From Luteolibacter yonseiensis (GTDB lineage: Bacteria; Verrucomicrobiota; Verrucomicrobiia; Verrucomicrobiales; Akkermansiaceae): a stretch of DNA of 64,000 nucleotides. The DNA lies in the NCBI RefSeq assembly GCF_016595465.1, contig NZ_JAENIK010000011.1, positions 1,302,001-1,366,000 of the forward strand, in the 5' to 3' direction. The notes below the pieces were generated by a model. That model was given only the letters and a program-made list of their open reading frames with translations. It was not told where the DNA came from and did not search any database. The translations under genes were made by a program, and so were the position numbers. Below, piece by piece: positions 8,232 to 17,400 of the stretch (positions are counted from its first letter, which is position 1; each line of letters starts with the position of its first letter).

Positions 8232-9797
8232 ATGAAAACCAAAATCGAAAACCGGCTCGCCTCCGTGCTGCTCCCTCTCTTGATGGCTGCGACCCAAGCA
8301 CAGGCTGCGACGGTCGTCTCGCTTGCCAGCAACAAGAACTCCAACGGCAATAACGCCGCCACGGTGACCAAGGAGGAGACCAAGTCGAACGGCAATAATG
8401 CCGCCACAGTGACCAAGGATGACACCAAGTCGAATGGCAACAACGCGGCGACGGTGACCAAGGACGACACCAAGTCGAATGGCAACAACGCGGCGACGGT
8501 GACCAAGGACGACACCAAGTCGAATGGCAACAACGCCGCCACGGTGACCAAGGACGACACCAAGTCGGACGGCAACAACGCCGCGACGGTCACCAAGGAC
8601 GACACCAAGTCGAACAACGGGAACAACGGGAACAACGGGAACAACGGGAACAACGGGAACAACGGGAACAACGGGAACAGCGGGAACAGCGGGAACAACG
8701 GGAACAGCGGGAACAGCGGGAACAACGGGAACAGCGGAGATTCCGGCAACAGCGGAAATTCCGGTAACAGCGGTAACAGCGGTAACAGCGGTAACAGCGG
8801 TAACAGCGGTAACAGCGGTAACAGCGGTGATTCCGGCTCCAGCGGTAGTTCTGGAAATGGCGGCAACAGCGGTGATGGTGGAAGCAGCGGAGTTGATTCC
8901 GGCTCCAGCGCCAACCCGGGAACCTCTCCGACCTCTCCACCAGTTTCCATCCCCAGCGCTCCTTCGAAAACTTTTGGCATGATCGTCTCGACCGCCGAGG
9001 GCGTCGGAGCGTTCAACTCCACTCTCACAGGCACAAAGGTGCAGACCTTCGATACCCTTCTCGGGCACAACACCAACGTCGTATGGGAGGGCGTCGGCAC
9101 CTTCAGCGAGCTCAACGTCATCAATGCCGACCAATACGGCGGTGCTCCGAGTGCGGAGTCTCCGACCGGCACTCCTTATGCTGTCGAAGGTATCGGTGTG
9201 GTCAGCGAGACCATCCTGAAACTGGACAAGGCCACCTCTTACTTCGGTCTCTACTGGTCCGCCGGCGACGGTGCGAACAACATGAAATTCTACAGCAACG
9301 GCACGCTGGTGGCCGATTTCACCACGGCGAATCTGATGAGCCTGCTGCCGCAGTCCTATTACGGAAACCCCATCGAGGATGGTTGGCAGTCCGGCAAGAA
9401 TACCGGGGAGCCCTACGGTTTCATCAACTTCATCGGCGATGAGGGCACCACATGGGACACCATCGTGTTCGGCAATACCCATGGCTCCGGTTTCGAGGCG
9501 GACAACTACACGGTTCGGACCAACGGTTGGAACCCGCTTTCCGATGGCGCGCTTCCGGGCGACCCGCTGCTTTACCTCCAATCCACGGATGGTGAGCAAA
9601 CGGTTTCGCAGATCACCGACGCGAACGTGGAAGGCGATAAGGTGACCCTCAGCCTGTTCGACCCCAAAACGGGCAAATCGTCCTTGATCAACTTCGCCCC
9701 GGCTGCCCCAGCGGCCCCGGCCCCGCCGCTGCCGATCATCGTCGCTTTCGCCGCCGTGATCGGTCTCAAGGGATTCCGCAGGAAGAAGGGAGCTTGA
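8232..9797 (+). CDS. Exosortase-dependent surface protein (Npun_F0296-like) with repeat-expanded N terminus
   Basis: A 521-residue exported protein. Residues 1-25 are a signal peptide (MKTKIENRLASVLLPLLMAA...AQA). Residues 37-126 are six copies of a 15-residue unit (core NGNNAATVTKDDTKS). Residues about 127-222 are a low-complexity tract with Gly at nearly every third position (GNN, GNS, GDS), collagen-like in periodicity but without Pro. Residues about 245-490 are the conserved domain (EGVGAFNSTL, YFGLYWSAGD, YYGNPIEDGW, GEPYGFINFIGD, GSGFEADNYTVR) matching my recollection of the Npun_F0296 exosortase-dependent family. The C terminus has a Pro-rich PAPPLP, a hydrophobic helix and RRKK, which is the layout of a sorting signal. 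ATG 8232 is chosen because it begins the signal peptide. Followed by a strong terminator. Confidence 0.85.
   Translation: MKTKIENRLASVLLPLLMAATQAQAATVVSLASNKNSNGNNAATVTKEETKSNGNNAATVTKDDTKSNGNNAATVTKDDTKSNGNNAATVTKDDTKSNGNNAATVTKDDTKSDGNNAATVTKDDTKSNNGNNGNNGNNGNNGNNGNNGNSGNSGNNGNSGNSGNNGNSGDSGNSGNSGNSGNSGNSGNSGNSGNSGNSGDSGSSGSSGNGGNSGDGGSSGVDSGSSANPGTSPTSPPVSIPSAPSKTFGMIVSTAEGVGAFNSTLTGTKVQTFDTLLGHNTNVVWEGVGTFSELNVINADQYGGAPSAESPTGTPYAVEGIGVVSETILKLDKATSYFGLYWSAGDGANNMKFYSNGTLVADFTTANLMSLLPQSYYGNPIEDGWQSGKNTGEPYGFINFIGDEGTTWDTIVFGNTHGSGFEADNYTVRTNGWNPLSDGALPGDPLLYLQSTDGEQTVSQITDANVEGDKVTLSLFDPKTGKSSLINFAPAAPAAPAPPLPIIVAFAAVIGLKGFRRKKGA
8340..8609 (+). repeat. In-frame 45-bp tandem repeat, six copies
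   Basis: Six head-to-tail 45-base units start at 8340, 8385, 8430, 8475, 8520 and 8565. Each encodes the same 15-residue motif. Units 3 and 4 look identical at the base level and the outer units diverge, which suggests recent internal expansion by slippage or unequal exchange. No spacers separate them, so this is not a CRISPR array. Confidence 0.95.
8613..8897 (+). repeat. Nine-base periodic Asn-Gly/Ser-Gly coding tract
   Basis: A 9-base periodic tract alternates AACAACGGG, AACAGCGGG and AACAGCGGT units and encodes Gly at almost every third residue with Asn, Ser and some Asp. It joins the 15-residue repeats to the conserved domain and is absent from the paralogue at 10724. Probable role is a flexible stalk or spacer. 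Confidence 0.9.
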
Positions 9798-9840
9798 GGC
9801 TGCGGTGGGTTTCCCCCCTGCTTGAAATCTTTCGCAATGG

Positions 9841-9868
9841 CGCCGCCCCTTCGTGGGGCGGCGTTTTT
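9841..9868 (+). terminator. Rho-independent terminator
   Basis: A perfect 9-bp GC-only stem (CGCCGCCCC / GGGGCGGCG) closes a 5-base loop TTCGT and is followed by TTTTT. It lies 43 bases after the stop of the repeat-containing surface-protein gene. Confidence 0.93.
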
Positions 9869-10581
9869 GTGTTCCTACGGGCCAGGTTCGCCAATGATCC
9901 GTTGATGTCATGCCAGAGAAAACAGAGCGTTGGGATTTTTCCCATATCCTCGGGATTTCGCGGAACGGGATGTTCCGCGGAGCAGTCGTAATAATGACGA
10001 TGCCCCGTCGGCTGCCGCCTGAAGGAGCGCTTGCATTCGACGCCACGCGCCGTGGGCATTCTTTCCGTCGGTGGAATGAAGCGTGATCTTCATGCCACCA
10101 TTGGTAGACCGTTTGACAAAAATCATTGCCGAAACCCGTGCCGCGATGCTTCTCCAAAGCGCCGCCCGGAGTTCGTGCTTCAGGGCCTGATCCGTCCTTC
10201 GTCGTATCGGCAATTACTTCCGGCAGACGGTCTGGATTCAAAAGCGGTGGCACTTCTTTGCCAGCTCCTCCTCATTTGTGTGCGCCCACCTTCATTCTGG
10301 CGAAAGATTGACAGCGATTTCTCCATCGCTGTCCGGGGCGCTTCCATTGTGGGCTGGGAATCCAACGGAGAACGGGGAGGCTGCATCATCCATCGGAGAC
10401 GTGGAGAAACATCGGGATGCGGAACGGTGTGCCGGTATTTATTACTATATTAATAGTAATTGTTAGAGGCGGACGCTATGTTCCGAGCCGCGGGGTACGC
10501 ATGGGTGCTGCCGGCATTCGAAGGTTGCCCCGAGTGGTTCCGCGCTTGGAATCAAGGGGTTTTCCGCATCATCCGGACCCT
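9869..10581. other. Gene-poor spacer between the two surface-protein paralogues
   Basis: About 700 bases with no convincing gene. The best candidate is a minus-strand frame from a TTG at 10213 to 9908 (101 residues), containing a basic amphipathic stretch around RAALWRSIAARVSAMIFVKRS. Its third-position GC is lower than in neighbouring genes and I recognise no family, so it is more likely a decayed remnant. The only other notable structure is the AT-rich palindrome at 10441-10460. Confidence 0.5.
10441..10460. promoter_or_regulatory. AT-rich perfect inverted repeat
   Basis: ATTACTAT-ATTA-ATAGTAAT is an 8-4-8 perfect inverted repeat in otherwise GC-rich DNA. It is not followed by a T-run and is AT-only in the stem except for one pair, so it fits a protein-binding operator better than a terminator. 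It lies about 260 bases upstream of the paralogue at 10724. Confidence 0.4.
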
Positions 10582-10612
10582 ACACCATCGCGTGATACAT
10601 TATCGCGTGAAG
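10582..10612 (+). promoter_or_regulatory. Conserved upstream element of exosortase-substrate gene, copy 2
   Basis: Second copy of the 31-base element, identical to 8089-8119, with direct repeats ATCGCGTGA at 10587-10595 and 10602-10610 separated by TACATT. It ends 111 bases before the ATG of the paralogue. Confidence 0.6.
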
Positions 10613-10723
10613 CAAGATTCTTGTTCCGGAGCGGAAAAAGGGTAGGGTGATCGCAGTTCAAGGCAGGCCGCCAAGCGCGCCACCCACACCAAACAATCTC
10701 GCAATCCCAACACCTCCCCGAAA

Positions 10724-11641
10724 ATGAAAACCGCAGTCCAAACCCGCCTCGCCTCCGTCATCCTCCCCCTCCTCATGGCCGCCGGCAACACGCAAGCCGC
10801 CACCTCGTCTTCGACCTACGGCATGATCGTCTCGACCGCCGAGGGCGTCGGAGCCTTCAACTCCACCCTCAGCGGAACCAGCGTCCAGACCTTCGACAAC
10901 CTTCTCGGCCATCACTCCAACGTCGTGTGGGAGGGGGTGGGCACCTTCGACGAGCTCAACGTCATCAAGGCCGACCAATACGGCGGAGCTCCAAGCGCGG
11001 AATCGCCAACGGGCACTCCTTACGCGGTCGAAGGCATCGGCAAGGTCGGCGTGACCACCCTCAAGCTGAACCAGGCCACCTCTTACTTCGGTCTCTACTG
11101 GTCCGCCGGCGACGCGGCGAACGACATGAAATTCTACAACAACGGCGTGCTGGTCGCGGATTTCACCACCGCGAACCTGATGAACCTGCTGCCGAAGTCC
11201 TACTACGGCAACCCGATCGAGGATGGCTGGCAGTCCGGCAAGAACAAGGGCGAGCCCTACGGTTTCATCAACTTCATCGGTGACGCGAACACCTCGTGGG
11301 ACACCATCGTCTTTGGCAACAACCACGGCTCCGGCTTCGAGGCCGACAACTACACCGTCCGCGCCAACGGCTGGAATCCAACCGCCGACGGCGGCCTTCC
11401 CGGAGACCCGATGCTCTACGTCCAATCCACCGACGGAAAACAAACGGTTTCCCAAATCTCCGATGCGAGTGTGGTTGGTGACAAGGTGAGCCTCAGCCTC
11501 TTCGACCCCAAGACCGGGAAGTCCTCGCTGGTGAACTTCGCTCCGTCCGCTCCTGCCGCCCCCGCACCTCCTCTGCCAATCATCGCCGCGTTCGCCTCGG
11601 TGATCGGTCTCAAGGGACTGCGCCGCAAGAAGAGCGCGTGA
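10724..11641 (+). CDS. Exosortase-dependent surface protein (Npun_F0296-like), compact paralogue
   Basis: A 305-residue exported protein. Signal peptide MKTAVQTRLASVILPLLMAAGNTQA leads directly into the conserved domain (YGMIVSTAEGVGAFNSTL, YFGLYWSAGDAAND, YYGNPIEDGWQSGKN, GSGFEADNYTVRANG) and then the same C-terminal PAPPLP / hydrophobic helix / RRKK tag. It is highly similar to residues about 245-521 of the gene at 8232 but lacks both repeat tracts. It therefore shows the ancestral or reduced form. Likely exported, cut at the tag by an exosortase-like enzyme and anchored or released at the envelope; I see no exosortase gene in the window. Confidence 0.87.
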   Translation: MKTAVQTRLASVILPLLMAAGNTQAATSSSTYGMIVSTAEGVGAFNSTLSGTSVQTFDNLLGHHSNVVWEGVGTFDELNVIKADQYGGAPSAESPTGTPYAVEGIGKVGVTTLKLNQATSYFGLYWSAGDAANDMKFYNNGVLVADFTTANLMNLLPKSYYGNPIEDGWQSGKNKGEPYGFINFIGDANTSWDTIVFGNNHGSGFEADNYTVRANGWNPTADGGLPGDPMLYVQSTDGKQTVSQISDASVVGDKVSLSLFDPKTGKSSLVNFAPSAPAAPAPPLPIIAAFASVIGLKGLRRKKSA

Positions 11642-11680
11642 GGCGCCGGTCGCTGCCGCCACGGCCTGAAATCATCTGGA

Positions 11681-11714
11681 AAACCGCCGCCCCATGCCGG
11701 GACGGCGGTTTTTT
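11681..11714 (+). terminator. Rho-independent terminator
   Basis: AAACCGCCG and CGGCGGTTT pair, with an inner CCC/GGG extension around loop ATGCC (one C/A mismatch), followed by a T-rich run. It lies 40 bases after the stop codon of the compact surface-protein gene. Confidence 0.9.
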
Positions 11715-11735
11715 CCTTTCGCCGGGGTAGCCGGA

Positions 11736-12113
11736 TCAGGAGGCGCACAGTGCCCAGATCAGGGCGATGAGGAAGGAAAATAGCGAAAGGACGGTGCCCG
11801 CCTGAAAGATCCGCTCCGCGCGAAGCAGTCCCCAGAACCAGCGGAAATGAATGAACGCCGCCACGCTCAGGTAGGCTGCGGCCATGGCTTGGGCGGCCTC
11901 TCCATGGACCATCACACCTCCGCCCCGGCCGGGCCACCAGGCTTCCTGCGAGGCCCATGCCTGGTATCCGTGATACGTCAATGTCCCCGGAACGATGATC
12001 CCGAGAATGAACAGCTTCAGTGAGCCGCCGTTCGGGGGATACGCAAGATCTTCATAGTCGGATTCCGCACCCACGCCGGGACTTTGGATCCATCGTTCGG
12101 GCGTTACAAACAT
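11736..12113 (-). CDS. Small three-helix membrane protein
   Basis: A 125-residue protein (MFVTPERWIQ...). It has a soluble N-terminal 30 residues and hydrophobic segments at about residues 33-52, 72-90 and 103-123, separated by a Gly/Trp-rich loop. The hydrophobic pattern appears only in this frame, which supports it as a real gene. It ends within 25 bases of the convergent terminator of the surface-protein gene. Function is unknown. Confidence 0.65.
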   Translation of the reverse strand: MFVTPERWIQSPGVGAESDYEDLAYPPNGGSLKLFILGIIVPGTLTYHGYQAWASQEAWWPGRGGGVMVHGEAAQAMAAAYLSVAAFIHFRWFWGLLRAERIFQAGTVLSLFSFLIALIWALCAS

Positions 12114-12344
12114 TTAGACGGCGGGACTTTAAAATCCGGGTCACCTGCGGCGGCTTTCGATGGATGGCGTTTCGCAGTCCGGGGATCTCGTCCGGTTTCC
12201 ACACGGTTCACCCGGCATCCCGTTTGCTGGAACCGGTGTCATTCCAATGCAGATCGATATCATGGGGACGGTTCTAACCCCATCGGAGTAGAGATGCGGT
12301 GAGGCGGAAAAATACGGCATGCGTTACGCTTCCGGTGTTCCACG

Positions 12345-14306
12345 ATGCGACTCCTCTTCTGTTTTCTTTCCGTCTTGATTCTTACCGCGATCCCGGTGGC
12401 TGCGGGGGATGTCACCGTGACCCAGGAAGGGGGGAGTTTCCGCATGTCGAACGGCGCGCTGACCGCCACCATTGAAAAACGTTCGGGACGGGTGACCGCG
12501 GTGAGGCTGGGCGATGCCGAATTGCTGGGAAAAGGCACGGGCTATTGGTCCATGGCGGCCTCCTCCGGGCGATCGCGGGTCGGGGGATTCGGCGTTTCGA
12601 AAAGTCAGTTCGTCTCCATCGACCCGGCGACGAACGGAGGAGAGCGGGCGGAGGTGGTTTGTGAATTCCACGGCACGGGTGCGGATCAGGCCTATCCGGG
12701 GAAGGTCCAGATCCGCTACTCCATCGGCCGGCAGAGCACAACCTTTTATGCCACCGCCCTGCTGGAGCATGGCGGCGAGGACGCGCCTTTCCGGATAGGT
12801 GAGGGGCGTTTCGTCATCAAGCTGGATGGCGGTGTTTTCGACCAGCTCACCATCGACAAGGACAGGAACTGGATCATGCCCACGGGGGCGGATTGGGATG
12901 CGGGTTCCCCGCTCAATCTGAAGGAGGCCCGCCGCATGACGACCGGAAGACACGCCGGCTGGGCCGAGCACAAGTACAGTTATTCCGCCATTCTGGAAAA
13001 AGTCCCGGCCTACGGGTGGGTTGGCAGCCGGCGGGGGTTCGGCGTGTGGATGATCAATCCGAGCATGGAATACATCGCGGGCGGGCCGACGAAAATGGAG
13101 CTCACCGGTCATCTCGATGTCGGAAATGGCGGACTTCCCACATTGCTGAACATGTGGCACGGCAGCCATTACGGTGGGACCGTGCTGTCGCTCGCACGAG
13201 GAGAGAAATGGTCGAAAGTCATCGGTCCGTTCGCGATTCATTTCAACAAGGGGGCAGATCCGGCGGGCCTGTGGGCTGCGGCGCTCGCCGAGGCGAAAGT
13301 GGAACGCGCCGCGTGGCCCTATTCATGGGTGAAGATGACGGAGTACCCTGCCGCAAGCGGTCGCGGTGGCGTTTCCGGGAAAATCCGCATTCAGGAAAAG
13401 GATGGGACATCTCCATCTGCCGACAGCATGTGGGTGGGTCTCACGGAACCGGAATATGCCGCTGGAAGGGAGGGCTGGGGACGCGAGATGATCGGGTGGC
13501 AGCGGGACGGAAAATACTATCAATACTGGGTCCGCGCCCAGCCGGATGGATCGTTTTCCCTCACAGGGATCAGGCCCGGAAACTACGTTCTTCATGCCTT
13601 TGCGGACGGTGTGATGGGTGAGTTCCTGAGAAAGGACGTGGAGGTGAAGTCCGGTCTGGTGAGGGAGGCCGGAGAGCTGGTGTGGTCTCCCGAACGTGCG
13701 GGACCCACGCTCTGGCAGATCGGTATTCCGGACCGCAGCGCGGCGGAATTCCGCAATGGGGACCGCTACTGGTATTGGGGGAATTATTTGAAATACAGAA
13801 CGGATTTTCCGAACGGGGTGGACTATACCGTCGGCAGGAGCGATTGGCGGAAGGACTGGCACATCTGCCAACCGCTGGAACTTTCCGAAGACTGCCGGGT
13901 GCTGGGAGACTCCACATGGAAGGTTCGCTTCTCCTTGGAAAAGGTCCCGGCGGATGGCACGCGTCTGAGGATTTCCTTCTGCGGTTCCCGCCAGGGTTCG
14001 GAGCTGGGCCTGTCACTCAATGGTTCCGGGATCGGTTCGACCGGCCCGCTGCCTGAGAACGGCACCATGCACAGGGACTCGAGCCGTGGCTACTGGTTCG
14101 AACGCGGCTTCGACATTCCCGCGGCACGCTTGAGGGAGGGCGAAAACGTGCTGGAGCTTCGTCTCAGCGGCTCGCAGTGGCATCAGGGCGTGTTGTATGA
14201 CTGTCTCAGGATGGAGGCCGTCTCTCCACAGGAGGCGGGCGCGGAGGTGGACGCGGGTCGTCGCGGACGGCGGGGAATATTTACCTTTATGGGGGGTATC
14301 CAGTGA
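12345..14306 (+). CDS. Rhamnogalacturonan lyase, polysaccharide lyase family 4
   Basis: A 653-residue secreted enzyme. Signal peptide MRLLFCFLSVLILTAIPVAAG is followed by the PL4 catalytic beta-sandwich (about residues 25-310, with FRMSNGALTATIEKRSGRVTAV, KYSYSA, GVWMINPSMEYIAGGP and LLNMWHGSHYGG). Then comes an FnIII/carboxypeptidase-regulatory-like domain (about 320-440, LTGIRPGNYVLHAFADG) and a C-terminal galactose-binding-like domain (about 450-640). This three-domain order and length match fungal and bacterial rhamnogalacturonan endolyases, which cleave the pectin rhamnogalacturonan-I backbone by beta-elimination. The enzyme suggests use of plant or algal pectic material. No polysaccharide-utilisation cluster surrounds it. 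Confidence 0.9.
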   Translation: MRLLFCFLSVLILTAIPVAAGDVTVTQEGGSFRMSNGALTATIEKRSGRVTAVRLGDAELLGKGTGYWSMAASSGRSRVGGFGVSKSQFVSIDPATNGGERAEVVCEFHGTGADQAYPGKVQIRYSIGRQSTTFYATALLEHGGEDAPFRIGEGRFVIKLDGGVFDQLTIDKDRNWIMPTGADWDAGSPLNLKEARRMTTGRHAGWAEHKYSYSAILEKVPAYGWVGSRRGFGVWMINPSMEYIAGGPTKMELTGHLDVGNGGLPTLLNMWHGSHYGGTVLSLARGEKWSKVIGPFAIHFNKGADPAGLWAAALAEAKVERAAWPYSWVKMTEYPAASGRGGVSGKIRIQEKDGTSPSADSMWVGLTEPEYAAGREGWGREMIGWQRDGKYYQYWVRAQPDGSFSLTGIRPGNYVLHAFADGVMGEFLRKDVEVKSGLVREAGELVWSPERAGPTLWQIGIPDRSAAEFRNGDRYWYWGNYLKYRTDFPNGVDYTVGRSDWRKDWHICQPLELSEDCRVLGDSTWKVRFSLEKVPADGTRLRISFCGSRQGSELGLSLNGSGIGSTGPLPENGTMHRDSSRGYWFERGFDIPAARLREGENVLELRLSGSQWHQGVLYDCLRMEAVSPQEAGAEVDAGRRGRRGIFTFMGGIQ

Positions 14307-14421
14307 TTTCCATCACGAGCTATTTTCTCTGTCAGATGCGCGAATGAAGTGCCGCGGGCACGCCGTATCGAACAACCACCTGCCGCCGAGGCGGGTAATT
14401 GAAGCAAATCATCCATTGTCC

Positions 14422-17400
14422 ATGCGCTCTTATATTTTGTTGATCCTGCTGGGAGTTGTCCCGGCTTCCGCCGCCGAAGCTCCGCTTCGCGCCTTGCTGG
14501 TTTGTGGCGGGTGCTGCCATGACTACCAGAAGCAGGCGGTCATCCTGCGCGATGGCATCCAGGCGCGGGCGAATGTGCAGGTGGACGTGATCCGGGCCGA
14601 GGATTCCGGGACGAAGCCTTATTTCCCGATGTATGAGAACAAGGATTGGGCGAAGGGATACAACATCATCATCCACGACGAGTGTTCCGCGGACATCAAG
14701 GATCTGCCCTATGTGCAGAACATCCTGGACGCGCACAAGGCCGGTCTCCCGGCCCTGAACCTGCACTGTGCGATGCACAGCTACCGGACGGGCAAGGACA
14801 TCTGGTTCGAGTTTCTCGGCATCCAGTCCAGCGGACATGGTTGGCAGAAACCCATTTCCATCGACTTCACCGACTCCTCCCACCCGATCACCAAGGGGAT
14901 GAAAAACTGGACCACCGTCGATGAGGAGCTTTACAACAATGTGAAGGTTTTCGACACCGCCAAGCCGCTCGCGCTTGGCAGCCAGATCCAGGGCAATGGC
15001 AAGACGGATACCACGGTGGTTGCGTGGACCAATGACTATCACGGGACGCGTGTTTTCAACACCACCCTCGGACATAACAATCAGACGGTGGAGGATGACC
15101 GCTATCTGGACCTGTTGGTGAACGGCCTGTTGTGGAGCTGTGACAAGCTCAACTCCACCTATCTGAAACCCTACAAGGGGGCACCGGGAAAGCTGGAGGT
15201 GATCTCAGGAAAGCGTCCCGCGGTCGCTCAGGCCGTTCCGCAGAATGCCACGGTGGTCACGGCCTCGGCTTCCAGCGTCCAGGATGACCGGATTGCCAGC
15301 CTGGCGGTGGATGGAGATGGGGAGACCCGCTGGTGCGCGGACGGCGGTTCGTTTCCACAATGGTATCAACTGGATTTTGAAAAGGCCCAGAAGCTGTCCG
15401 GGGTGAAAATCGCTTGGGAAGACAAGGGCAGGACTTACCAATACCAGCTCGAGGGGTCCAAGGATGGCAAGACATGGTCCATGCTGGCGGATTCCAGCAA
15501 GAATGAGGCCAAGGGGGATACCACCGCCACGTTCACGAAGACGGAGGTGAAGGCCATCAGGATCACCGCCACCGGGAGCTCGGAAGGCGGCTGGGCCAGT
15601 ATCAATGAAATTTCGTTGCAAGGTGATGGCGTGGCGCCGCTTTTCAGCAAGTCTCCTGTGGCGGCGGATGGGAAGTCCTACGATGACCTTAAGAAAAGAG
15701 GCAACATCACGCCCACCATTTCCAAGCTGACCTCAGAACAGGAGGCCCAGATTCTCAAGGATGTGAGCGTCGCCGATGGCTTCGATGTCACGCTTTTCTC
15801 CACCCCGTCCGAGGCGAATTATCCGGTCTATGTCGCGTCCGCTCCCAATGGTGACCTCTATGTGGCTTCGGATGGAAACGGTTCGCTCGGCACGGACCCA
15901 GGCCGGGGACGCATCCTCCGCCTGCGGGATAGCGACAACGACGGGCGTGCCGACCAGGTGACGGAGTTTGTGAAGAATGTGGATTCTCCGCGTGGAATCG
16001 TCTGGGACCACGACCGGCTCTACGTCGTCCACCCTCCGGATGTGACTTGTTACATCGATACCAATGGCGATGGTGTGTCGGATAAGGAGGAGACCCTGAT
16101 CAAGGGCATCGCCTTCGGGTTCGATCATCGCACGGCGGATCACACGACGAATGGTCTCAGCCTGGGTATCGACGGCTGGCTCTACATCGCCGGCGGTGAC
16201 TTCGGCATCAAGGAGGCGATCGGCACCGACGGCCGCCACGTCCAGCACCGTGCGGGTGGTGTCCTCCGCTTCCGTCCGGACGGCTCCGGCCTTGAGATTT
16301 TCAGCACCGGCACACGGAACATCCTCGGCACACCCATCAGTCCGCTGCTGGATCTGTTTTCCCGGGACAACACGAATGACGGCGGGGGCTGGGACGTGCG
16401 CTTCCACCATTTCACCGGACTCGAAGACCATGGCTACCCACGGATGTACATGAACTTCGGCGACGAGATCGTGAAACCCCTCGCCGACTACGGCGGCGGT
16501 TCCGGATGCGGATCGGCCTATCTGTCGGAACCCGGCATTCCTGAGAAGTGGAACAACGCCCCCCTGACATGCGACTGGGGCACGGGCGCGCTCTGGAAGC
16601 ACACCGTCGAACCGAACGGCGCGACCTTCAAGGAAACCGCGAAGCCCGAGCCGCTGGTGAAAATGACACGCCCGACGGATGCGGATGTGGACGGCATGAG
16701 CCGCATCTACCAGGCCAGTTGGAAGGGTGCGACCTTCAAATGGGAAGGACCGGAGGTGGGATATATCGTCCGCGTGTCACCGAAGGGTTACACACCCGAG
16801 ACGCTGCCGGATTTTGAAAAGGCAAGTGATGCGGAACTGGTGAAACTGTTGGAATCGCCGAGCCAGGTGCGCACGCTCGAAGCGCAACGCGCCCTGCTCC
16901 GCCGCCCGGGCAATGCGGCGATGCGCGATGCGCTGCTGGGTCTTGCCGGAAATGCCGGAAAGCCGTTGCCCGCCCGTGTGGCCGCTCTCTACGCCCTCAC
17001 CCAGCGCGCGGTGAAGGCGGACAGCGCCGCCTCCGTCATCAAATCAGTGGCTCCTCTGGCCACGGATCCCGCTCTCCAGCGTTTCGTCCTGCGGGCCCTG
17101 GGTGACGCGGGCCTGGATGCCGCCACCGCCGGAAAGACCACCGCACCCGCCGCCATTTTCACCGAGGGGCTGAAAAGCAACGACCCGCGGACACGGCTCG
17201 AGGCCATCATCGGCGCCACCCGCCAGAACATGCTGGTGCTCGCTCCGCAGATCACAAGCCAGCTTGGCGATCCCGATCCGGTCGTCGCCCACACCGCCTT
17301 CCGGGCTCTCGGCCGGTTGAAAGCGGCGGATGCCTGCTTCCGTGTGGTGGACACCCTTCAGTCCACCCCCGCCCAGCGGACCGGTGCCCTGCGCGCGCTC

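Noticed and set aside
8340..8609. Possible CRISPR array
   Set aside because: The 45-base units are contiguous, in frame and without spacers, and encode a protein repeat.
8049..10253. 734-codon minus-strand frame across the repeat surface-protein gene
   Set aside because: The protein is dominated by Val-Pro/Ala-Val runs that are the complement of the Asn-Gly repeats, and it lacks a signal or motifs. The plus-strand frame has signal peptide, conserved domain and sorting tag.
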